NCBI GenBank assembly: GCA_030550175.1
Contig: JAUQPW010000055.1
Span: forward strand, 1-36,135
Length of the DNA stretch: 36,135 nucleotides
From: a bacterium
GTDB taxonomy: Bacteria > Moduliflexota > Moduliflexia > Moduliflexales > JAUQPW01
Direction: 5' to 3'
Below, piece by piece: positions 29,983-36,135 of the stretch. Made by a program: the position numbers and the translations under genes. Within the stretch, counting starts at the first letter, position 1. Each line of letters begins with the position of its first letter. The notes under the pieces are model-generated. The model did no database searches, was not told the DNA's origin, and saw nothing but the letters and a program-made list of their open reading frames with translations.

Positions 29983-30210
29983 TTAAAGTTTCCTTAATTG
30001 AACCAGATCTTGATTTATCTTTTCGGCACTTCGATAGGCTGCATAAGCCGAAATAATATGCGCAACCCATCCTAATAATCCTCCGGTCGTAATCCAGGTT
30101 CCAGGGGTAACGATAAACCAAAAAATAGCCCACAAAAATTGTCCGTTGTAAATCTGTCCCAGACCGGGGAGTATCAAGCTCAAAACCGCCGCAATCCCGG
30201 GATTTCTCAT
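29983..30210 (-). CDS. Small TM2-like membrane protein
   Basis: About 75 residues from the ATG at 30210 (AAGGA 4 nt upstream; an ATG at 30225 is possible). It has two or three hydrophobic helices with the NPGIAAVLSLILPGLGQIYNGQ start and a Gly-rich second segment, the pattern of TM2-domain proteins found in many bacteria. A similar LLPGSGHIYLG motif occurs in the large TPR protein at 4488-6440. Inner-membrane location is expected; function unknown. Confidence 0.7.
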   Translation of the reverse strand: MRNPGIAAVLSLILPGLGQIYNGQFLWAIFWFIVTPGTWITTGGLLGWVAHIISAYAAYRSAEKINQDLVQLRKL

Positions 30211-30225
30211 CGTTTCCTTCTCCAT

Positions 30226-30605
30226 AGTTTGTTAAAAATAAATTTTTGAAAATATTTTTTAAACTTCTCCGACGTTTCTACATTTTTTCTACATTTAGAG
30301 TATTACGGGTATCATCGACTTGTCAATAACTTGTTCCTTTCGGTTCTATACAAGGAATTCGCCCTATTGGCTTTACCTGGGAAAATCTAGAAAGCTTGCA
30401 ATGGGATTACCGATAAGGCTCTCTTAAGGAACAATATCCGTACAAGAAGGCCCGTAGCAAGGGATAGAAGCTGAAGCACCGGGGTGGAAAAGCCTCTGTT
30501 AAATCTTAAGAAATTCCAACGTTCTGGGGAAGGCTGGTATAAAAACTGCACAAAAAAATATAAACTTTTGGTTCATGGGTAACTAGAAGGGAGGAGGGAA
30601 AACGT
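30226..30605. other. 380-nt spacer between divergent genes
   Basis: No gene seen. It contains a likely minus-strand promoter (listed separately) and, before the GT2 gene, an A+T-rich TATAAAAAC stretch (30538-30546) that could be part of a plus-strand promoter. I recognise no riboswitch here. Confidence 0.45.
30297..30326 (-). promoter_or_regulatory. Possible promoter for the small membrane protein genes
   Basis: The minus strand has a perfect -35 TTGACA (30326-30321). The best -10 candidates are TACTCT (30302-30297; 18-bp spacer) or TAATAC (30305-30300; 15-bp spacer). It points towards the genes ending at 29983 and 29755. Confidence 0.4.
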
Positions 30606-31793
30606 ATGCCTACGCTTTCTATAGTGATTCCAGCGTATAATGAGGAAAATTCCATAGGCGCCACGATCCAGGAAGTTCTGGCAGTTAAGAAGGAAATTCT
30701 AGAGACAAAAATTGGCATCTCCGAGGTAGAAATTATTATCGTAGATGATGGCTCCCAGGATCGAACAGGCGAAATTGTTCAGGATTATCCAGAAGTAATT
30801 CTTATCCATCACGGGAAAAATTTAGGCTATGGATCTGCTCTGAAAACGGGATTTGATAAAGCCCGAGGGGACTATATGGGATTCCTGGATGCCGACGGAA
30901 CTTATCCTGCCAGGGCCTTCTTAAACCTCTGCAGGGTCTTAAGGGAAACAAACGCCGATATGGTCATAGGCTCCCGAATGATTGAAAAGAAAACCGGTAT
31001 GCCTTTCATTCGACAGATCGGTAACAGGTTTTTTGCCGGACTTTTGAGCTGGATCGTCGAGCATAAAATCACAGACTCGGCCAGTGGGATGCGGGTCTTC
31101 AAACGATCTATTTTAACCCGGTTGTATCCCTTACCCGATGGCCTCGATCTAACTCCTGCCATGAGCACCCATGCCTTACATGAAGGAATGAAAGTCGTAG
31201 AAGTTCCCATTGAATACAAGGAACGGGTAGGAAAATCTAAACTTCATGTTATCAAAGATGGACTCCGATTCCTCTCAACCATCCTCCACACGGCAAACCT
31301 TTATAACCCGCTTAAGTTTTACGGGATGATGGGATTACTGATGATTTTCATGGGGGTATTGCTGGGAATTATGCCGGTGACTTACTATATCAAATTGCGG
31401 GAAGTAGAGGATTGGGAAATCTATCGGCTTTTCACCATTATGGTTCTGTTTATAACGGGTATCAATATCATTACCTTTGGAGCCTTTTCAAACTATATTT
31501 TGTCCATCATGCACCGAAAAGAGATTCATCAACGTAGCTTCTGGAGCCGGTATATTTTTAAACCGACGATCATGAAAAAAATAGGCCTAATCGGCTGGCT
31601 TTCCATTTTAAGCAGTATCGTTTTGAATAAAAATACCATTTATGAGTATGTAACTACCCAGCATATCCATGTTCACTGGTCCTATATCCTCACCGGAGCC
31701 ACTCTCTTCCTGACCGGAGTTCAACTGGTCATGATGAGCTTTATTATCAAGACCCTGGATAATTTGAAGAAGCGCCAGAATTTCTTTTCTTAA
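30606..31793 (+). CDS. Family 2 glycosyltransferase (dolichyl-phosphate-mannose-synthase-like), membrane-bound
   Basis: 395 residues. The N-terminal GT-A domain has SIVIPAYNEENSI, the nucleotide-binding VDDGS (46-50) and the DxD metal site DADG (95-98), plus GSRM and SGMRVF blocks typical of GT2/DPM1-like enzymes. The C-terminal third has four transmembrane segments. Such enzymes load a sugar from a nucleotide donor onto undecaprenyl phosphate or another lipid carrier for surface glycans. GGAGG lies 9 nt upstream. It ends 4 nt inside the convergent PA14 membrane protein gene, which has a GT39-like membrane part and may use the lipid-linked sugar (inference). Confidence 0.9.
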   Translation: MPTLSIVIPAYNEENSIGATIQEVLAVKKEILETKIGISEVEIIIVDDGSQDRTGEIVQDYPEVILIHHGKNLGYGSALKTGFDKARGDYMGFLDADGTYPARAFLNLCRVLRETNADMVIGSRMIEKKTGMPFIRQIGNRFFAGLLSWIVEHKITDSASGMRVFKRSILTRLYPLPDGLDLTPAMSTHALHEGMKVVEVPIEYKERVGKSKLHVIKDGLRFLSTILHTANLYNPLKFYGMMGLLMIFMGVLLGIMPVTYYIKLREVEDWEIYRLFTIMVLFITGINIITFGAFSNYILSIMHRKEIHQRSFWSRYIFKPTIMKKIGLIGWLSILSSIVLNKNTIYEYVTTQHIHVHWSYILTGATLFLTGVQLVMMSFIIKTLDNLKKRQNFFS

Positions 31794-34384
31794 TTTATTC
31801 TTGGATAAGGTCGAAAGGCTTCAGCCGGAATAACTTCTTTTTGACCATGGGGTCGTATCCAGTACAGGGTGAGTTGGGAATTGGAAGGATGTAGCTCCTT
31901 TAACCGAATCCGAATGGAGTGATCCCCCTGGGCCAATTCCTTAGGGGTTTTCCCATCTACCACGATGGGCTCCCCATCTATAAAAAGATAAAAGAAAGCC
32001 TGTGGGGAAGTGGTTACCTGGAAGATATAATTTCCTGCCGAAGAGACTATCAGATATCCAGACCAGTCCACAGAAAAGGAGGGAAGATTTACGGGGAGAG
32101 GAAAATTTCCCACCTTTACCCGGAACATATCCAGATGTTGGATAAAAAAGAAATTCAAGGAGAGATCTCGCCGAATAACCCGGGGGACCCCTTCCCAGGC
32201 TTCGTTATCATAATATTTACCTATCAGACCATTTCCCGTCCAGGGTAAAGTGAAAAGTGTTTCATAACCGGTAGCATTTTGCGTCTTGGGAAGAATTTCC
32301 TTAACTGAAATCCAACCTCCCATCAGGAAAAGAAAGCATAAAACTATGGGCAAGAGTAGGAGTAGGGAAGTAGGGGAGTAGGGAAGTAGGGGAGCTCTAT
32401 TTCTTATACTTCCATACCTCCATACTTCCATACCCCCATACCCCCATACCCCCATACCCCCATACCCCCATACTCTTTTTTTCGATTCGTAGTAACAAAG
32501 CGCCAGCAAAGTTAGCGTAACACCTGCCCAGAAAAGGGTCACTTTAGGATTTTTATCCGCGCCCATCATGGCAGGAAACAAGGAAGTCAGATCTAAAAAG
32601 GCGCTACTGTAAGCGTAGAGGAGGTTACTTCGAAGTTCTTGATAACGATAAGCCATCTGGTGATAAAGTAGTAAAGGCTCTCTTAAATAAAGGCCAACTA
32701 AAAGAAAACTAAAGACGAAGAAACCATTCCTGAGGGCGGTTGCCAGAGACCCCTGAAAGGATTTCAAACCAAAGAGCATAAAAATACCTAAACACCAGAT
32801 AACGGCCATGACCGGGCGATTCATGACACTATAGCCACCCCATCCCGCTGTAGGTTGGGAGGTATAAAAAAAGATGTAGCCTGCAAAGATAAAAAGTAAA
32901 GCAAACATCTGGGGTCGATAGGCTTTCTTTCTCCATAGGGCTAGAATACCGGCCAGTGAAAAGAAGTAAAGGGAGCTATGGAAAAGAAGGCCGATCCTTT
33001 GATCCAGGAAAACCCCAGGAATTCCCATAAGACCTCGCTTCAACTTAAATTTCAAATCTTCCAGAATCGAATAAGACTCCGGTTTTCCTCCCGAAATCGG
33101 AGAGGCCTGCCCATACATGGCAGTTGGGGATATAGTTTTGTACATGGAATAGGTAAACCAGGCATGAAGCACCCCCGACAGGATAATGGGGAGTAAAAAA
33201 AGGAAAACAGATAAATAAGAAAAATGGGTACGATATCGTATCAAACTAAAACCGGCTAAAAGAAACAGTACCAGGGATAAAATAAGGTATTTCACACCAA
33301 ACCAGGGTAGAAGCGAAATTGCCCCACCTAGACAGAGCGGGTATAGCAAAGGTCTTTTATAAAACAAGCGCCATTTTCGGAAAGCATATAATAAAATCAA
33401 TCCGGCAGGGACTTCTGGATAGATCTGGTAAGAGTAAAAAAGGACCGGAGTGGTAAATCCAAAAATAAAGGTGGTTAGCAACGAAGCCGGAAGATTCCGG
33501 GTCATCTCATAAGCCAGTAAATAAAAATTCGTAACCAGGAGGGCTGTGAGTAAATTCATACAGGCTCTGGGAAAAAAAACCATGTGATCGAATAGATCTC
33601 CTAAGCGGTAAAATGGAACGAGCAGGAGGGGAAGTCCGATGCCGTGTCTGGGATAGATCCCGCCATCTCGACCGATGTTACCAAATCGGGGATATTCGCC
33701 TGGAAAAAAACGTAAATAAGCCTTTTCTCGATAATTATTGTTTAACCTTACATCTCCATCTTTGGAAAGGCTATCGGTAATCATAAGATAAGAGGGTTCA
33801 TCTCCGACCAGGACATGGAGAGGAGAGAGAAGTTTCGCGGACAGGCTCAAGTAAAATCCGGTAGAGAGGATAAAAATGAGAACAGGTATAATCACCCGGC
33901 GGAAGTGTGGAGACATGGAAACCGCAGGTAAGCGAAATAAAGTTAAAGGAACCAGGGCCGTCCTTAAGAACCGGTACTTTCGGATTAGGATAAACATAAG
34001 AGTGATGGCCGGAAGAAGGTAACCGGGTTTATAAAGAACATAGCGGAAGCTAAGCCAGTTCAGAAGAAGTAAATGGCAAGGTAGATAAGTTCGGGCATCT
34101 GAATGGAGACAGATGGGGAAATCTATCCTGGCTACCAGGCCCAGAATCCGGGAATATAAGAGCCAAAAAATGGTTAACCCTGACATGCCTCCTACTAAAT
34201 ACCAGAGAAGTTTAAGATCCAAGACGTTGAAGTAGAAATAGGTCCGGATATTTCCTTGATCTAGAAAAACAAGCGGATTCACCCGCATCCAGACATAAAA
34301 TCCTAAGGAGGCTCCGGCTGTTAGAACCCAAAAAAGAGAGGTTAAAACTTCCCTGACCTGTAAAGCATAAATTTTCGTTTTCAT
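31790..34384 (-). CDS. Large membrane protein with PA14-like C-terminal domain; carries an octamer tandem repeat
   Basis: 864 residues. Residues 1-630 hold about 12 or more transmembrane segments in the layout of GT-C/PMT-like membrane glycosyltransferases, with a periplasmic loop containing DEPSYLM after the early helices. After a last membrane pair, the C-terminal about 165 residues form a PA14-like beta domain (GLIGKYYDN, FSVDWSGYLIVSSAGNYIFQV, FYLFIDGEPIVVDG), a carbohydrate-binding module. Between helices at about residues 640-660 is a Gly/Trp/Tyr/Met-rich stretch (VWGYGGMGVWGYGGMEV) encoded by an 8-nt tandem repeat. Changes in copy number would shift the frame and remove the PA14 domain. 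It is convergent with the GT2 gene. Catalytic role is inferred from architecture. Confidence 0.8.
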   Translation of the reverse strand: MKTKIYALQVREVLTSLFWVLTAGASLGFYVWMRVNPLVFLDQGNIRTYFYFNVLDLKLLWYLVGGMSGLTIFWLLYSRILGLVARIDFPICLHSDARTYLPCHLLLLNWLSFRYVLYKPGYLLPAITLMFILIRKYRFLRTALVPLTLFRLPAVSMSPHFRRVIIPVLIFILSTGFYLSLSAKLLSPLHVLVGDEPSYLMITDSLSKDGDVRLNNNYREKAYLRFFPGEYPRFGNIGRDGGIYPRHGIGLPLLLVPFYRLGDLFDHMVFFPRACMNLLTALLVTNFYLLAYEMTRNLPASLLTTFIFGFTTPVLFYSYQIYPEVPAGLILLYAFRKWRLFYKRPLLYPLCLGGAISLLPWFGVKYLILSLVLFLLAGFSLIRYRTHFSYLSVFLFLLPIILSGVLHAWFTYSMYKTISPTAMYGQASPISGGKPESYSILEDLKFKLKRGLMGIPGVFLDQRIGLLFHSSLYFFSLAGILALWRKKAYRPQMFALLFIFAGYIFFYTSQPTAGWGGYSVMNRPVMAVIWCLGIFMLFGLKSFQGSLATALRNGFFVFSFLLVGLYLREPLLLYHQMAYRYQELRSNLLYAYSSAFLDLTSLFPAMMGADKNPKVTLFWAGVTLTLLALCYYESKKRVWGYGGMGVWGYGGMEVWRYGSIRNRAPLLPYSPTSLLLLLPIVLCFLFLMGGWISVKEILPKTQNATGYETLFTLPWTGNGLIGKYYDNEAWEGVPRVIRRDLSLNFFFIQHLDMFRVKVGNFPLPVNLPSFSVDWSGYLIVSSAGNYIFQVTTSPQAFFYLFIDGEPIVVDGKTPKELAQGDHSIRIRLKELHPSNSQLTLYWIRPHGQKEVIPAEAFRPYPRIN
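32355..32394. repeat. Octamer tandem array A (AGTAGGGG units)
   Basis: Five units of period 8 on the plus strand (AGTAGG, AGTAGGGA, AGTAGGGG, AGTAGGGA, AGTAGGGG). It lies inside the PA14 protein gene, immediately beside array B, and is purine-rich on the plus strand where B is pyrimidine-rich. Confidence 0.85.
32406..32473. repeat. Octamer tandem array B (ATACCCCC units)
   Basis: Eight units of period 8 (ATACTTCC, ATACCTCC, ATACTTCC, then ATACCCCC five times) plus a partial copy. The minus (coding) strand reads GGGGGTAT repeats, a G-quadruplex-prone tract. Because 8 is not a multiple of 3, gain or loss of one unit shifts the reading frame of the PA14 protein gene. Confidence 0.9.
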
Positions 34385-34472
34385 ATACGTTGTAAGTTTT
34401 ACCTTTTATGGAAGGGATTGTCAAGGGAAAGGCCAAGATTTTTGGTTTGGAAGTAAAGTTGCTAAAATGGGA

Positions 34473-34501
34473 TTGACAATTAAAAAGGTTTATTTTACAG
34501 T
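34473..34501 (+). promoter_or_regulatory. Promoter of the zinc-ribbon-like gene
   Basis: TTGACA (34473-34478), a 17-bp spacer and TACAGT (34496-34501). The -35 is perfect and the spacing optimal. It reads towards the small gene at 34610. Confidence 0.65.
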
Positions 34502-34609
34502 TATTTTAAAGGAGGTTTATTTTGTAGACTCTTTTAGGAGGGAACGGGGGGATTCAATACCCGATAATAGAAGTCCTAAAACGGCCGGCAGTCAGGAGAT
34601 CTAAAAAAG

Positions 34610-34906
34610 ATGAACGAACCCATTAAAGAACGTATTTACGTGGGAAGATGCGGGGTTTGTAATCAACGCTTTAGAGCCAGTTTCGGTGATCCACCCTATG
34701 AAAACCCGAACAGTATTTCTCCGGAAAAGGTTTCGAGCGGGAGAACATATGAAGATGGAGGGGTGGATAAAAGATACCTATTTATCTTACCCTGTGGGCA
34801 CCGACTGGATCTTCGCGTTGAGAAAGAGGGATCCGATCAAGAACAGATAAAAATTTATTTTCCCGATGACATTTCAGACGAACGCTCCAAATTACCTCGC
34901 ATATAA
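34610..34906 (+). CDS. Small Cys/His protein, zinc-ribbon-like
   Basis: 98 residues, not recognised. Two cysteine pairs or triads could hold zinc: GRCGVC (Cys14, Cys17) near the N-terminus and LPCGHRLD later. The C-terminal half is charged (RVEKEGSDQEQIKIYFPDD). No signal peptide or membrane span, so probably cytoplasmic. There is no strong ribosome site immediately before the ATG (GGAG lies about 13 nt upstream), but a good promoter stands 110 nt upstream. Confidence 0.6.
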   Translation: MNEPIKERIYVGRCGVCNQRFRASFGDPPYENPNSISPEKVSSGRTYEDGGVDKRYLFILPCGHRLDLRVEKEGSDQEQIKIYFPDDISDERSKLPRI

Positions 34907-34968
34907 TCGTTTAAAATATTAAAATAAAATTTTGATATAAAAAATCTCGCCTGGTGGGATTTAAGAGA

Positions 34969-35003
34969 TCTCCCGGGAGAAGATTTAAAAATCTTCAGGG
35001 AGA
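34969..35003. other. Long palindromic hairpin
   Basis: Inner perfect inverted repeat GAAGATTT-AA-AAATCTTC (34979-34996) enclosed by TCTCCC (34969-34974) and GGGAGA (34998-35003), separated by short bulges. No T-run follows, so it is not a classical terminator. It lies between the zinc-ribbon-like gene and the MBL gene and may be a binding site or an mRNA structure. Confidence 0.5.
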
Positions 35004-35134
35004 GGTTGAAAGGTATCCTTTTAAGTGGTATAAATATTGCCTGCAATTAAAATAGAGAATTTCTTTAAAGAGGGGAACATTCCTTTTAGAATTCAGGTTG
35101 AGGGTATTTTGCGTTTCGAGAGAGGCTAGAGCAA

Positions 35135-36046
35135 ATGAAAGTTAAATTCTGGGGGGTCCGGGGCTCAATTCCCACCCCTGGTCCTCAGACGATGGAAGTG
35201 GGTGGAAATACTTCCTGTGTGGAAGTAAGAACCGATGATAACCAACTTCTTATTTTTGATGCTGGAACAGGCATTCGGTTGTTGGGACTCAGTTTAATGG
35301 AAGAGGGTTTTGACAAAGGCGGCAGAGTAGGTCATATCTTCTTTAGCCATACCCACTGGGACCATATCCAGGGATTTCCTTTTTTTGCTCCTGCCTTTGT
35401 GAAGGGAAAGGCCCATTTCCCTACCTTAAAATCACCTGGAGGTGAGGAAGAACCTGAACTGAGTAATACGTTTAACCTTTATGGAGCCAAAAGGGTTTTT
35501 GAGAAATTAGAAAATACCCTCAGAGGACAGATGGAATATCAATACTTTCCCGTATCCTTAGATCAGATGGGTGCTACAATCAACTTCCATGAAATCCAAG
35601 ATAATCCCATAAAAATCGGAGAGAATCGTATCATTCCCGGAAGACTTAATCACCCTAATGGGGCTTTGGGTTATAGAATAGAAAATGCCAAAGGGGATAA
35701 GGTGGTTGTTTATGCAACGGATACGGAACATTATTATGGGGGAGACCTGGATCCCCACGTCTTAGCCCTCGCAAAGAATGCAGATATCTTTATTTACGAC
35801 TCACAATATACTCCCGAAGAATATCTGGGCGACCCGGCTAATCAAAAACGCTCAAAAATAGGATGGGGACACAGCACATGGCGAGAAGGGGTCTTACTCT
35901 CTAAAGCCGCAGGAGTTAAACAGTATATTTTGTTTCACCATGACCCTTCCCACTCTGATAAATTCCTCTTTGAGATGGAAAAACAAGTTCAACGTCATTT
36001 TTCAAATTCTCGCATAGCTTATGAAGGTCTGGAGATTATCCTATAG
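35135..36046 (+). CDS. MBL-fold metallohydrolase
   Basis: 303 residues of the metallo-beta-lactamase fold: start MKVKFWGVRGSIPTPGP, a family signature of a broad group that includes phosphoribosyl cyclic phosphodiesterase-like and PhnP-like enzymes. The metal site is HTHWDH (His72, His74, Asp76, His77), followed by RLNHPNGALGYRIE, YATDTEHYYG and FHHDPSHSD, which supply further ligands. Such proteins hydrolyse phosphodiester or thioester bonds with two divalent metals. No signal peptide. No ribosome site is obvious beyond GAGAGGCTAGAGCAA. Substrate not assignable. Confidence 0.88.
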   Translation: MKVKFWGVRGSIPTPGPQTMEVGGNTSCVEVRTDDNQLLIFDAGTGIRLLGLSLMEEGFDKGGRVGHIFFSHTHWDHIQGFPFFAPAFVKGKAHFPTLKSPGGEEEPELSNTFNLYGAKRVFEKLENTLRGQMEYQYFPVSLDQMGATINFHEIQDNPIKIGENRIIPGRLNHPNGALGYRIENAKGDKVVVYATDTEHYYGGDLDPHVLALAKNADIFIYDSQYTPEEYLGDPANQKRSKIGWGHSTWREGVLLSKAAGVKQYILFHHDPSHSDKFLFEMEKQVQRHFSNSRIAYEGLEIIL

Positions 36047-36058
36047 CTTTCTCCGATC

Positions 36059-36135
36059 GTGAAACTTAAAGAAAGTATCTATAAAGCTATTCAGATTATC
36101 TGGTATCGCCAGAAGTTGGCAAACGTGGGGCGTAA
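36059..36135 (+). CDS. Possible start of the next gene (partial)
   Basis: A GTG at 36059, 12 nt after the MBL stop, opens a frame that stays open to the window end (KLKESIYKAIQIIWYRQKLANVG). Too short to identify, and no ribosome site is evident. Confidence 0.25.
   Translation, partial: MKLKESIYKAIQIIWYRQKLANVGR

Noticed and set aside
34501..34535. Minimal leader ORF after AAAGGAGG (TTG followed at once by TAG)
   Set aside because: A one-codon frame with a weak start codon is not credible; the GGAGG is probably chance in an A/G-rich leader.

Overview
The window looks like a piece of chromosome from a Gram-negative, probably uncultivated bacterium. Signs of this are the 5' end of a 16S rRNA gene, an lptF-lptG pair (LPS export, so an outer membrane), a Spy/CpxP-like periplasmic protein, and a gene for the prokaryotic ubiquitin-like protein Pup. 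I cannot assign a phylum from the partial 16S. Pup outside Actinobacteria is known from scattered Gram-negative lineages such as Nitrospirota and several candidate phyla.

Layout. (1) 1-366: start of an rRNA operon reading off the left edge, with its own strong promoter. (2) 529-7947, minus strand: a tightly packed run of a secreted Cache-domain protein, DUF1844 protein, membrane TPR/zinc-finger protein, DUF4388-pseudopilin fusion, truA, ECF sigma factor, zinc-finger anti-sigma factor and Spy/CpxP-like protein. It ends with an envelope-stress type sigma/anti-sigma/effector module. An SGNH hydrolase gene (8219-8899, minus) follows upstream. (3) 8970-15981, plus strand: a sigma70-type promoter, a fluoride riboswitch with a two-terminator expression platform, then a dynamin-like GTPase, a zinc-ribbon/HEAT-repeat protein and an MFS transporter with overlapping or touching reading frames. 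After a short gap come pup and a type-II (calcium-like) P-type ATPase. No crcB or CLC-type fluoride channel is present, so this is an unusual fluoride-responsive cluster.

(4) 16304-21020: a decayed, mobile-element-rich island. It contains strong RNA-like hairpins, a short ORF, an IS1380-like transposase broken by one amber codon, an IS110-family transposase broken by three TGA codons, a G+C-richer beta-carbonic anhydrase gene that looks imported, and a heavily mutated endonuclease/exonuclease/phosphatase pseudogene. (5) 21025-27563: core functions return, with lptG/lptF, an alpha/beta-hydrolase-like protein, a secreted beta-barrel-like protein, an NrnA-like DHH phosphoesterase and hemW. (6) 27747-36135: a membrane Cys protein / carboxymuconolactone-decarboxylase-like protein / divergent isocitrate-dehydrogenase-family operon, two small proteins, a GT2 glycosyltransferase convergent with a large membrane PA14-domain protein, a small zinc-ribbon-like protein and an MBL-fold hydrolase.

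The strongest novelty candidates are the fluoride riboswitch driving a dynamin/HEAT/MFS operon, the Pup gene with a GGE terminus directly downstream of that operon, and an octanucleotide tandem repeat inside the PA14 membrane protein gene. That repeat could switch the gene on and off by slippage, and a related short octamer run occurs at a second locus.
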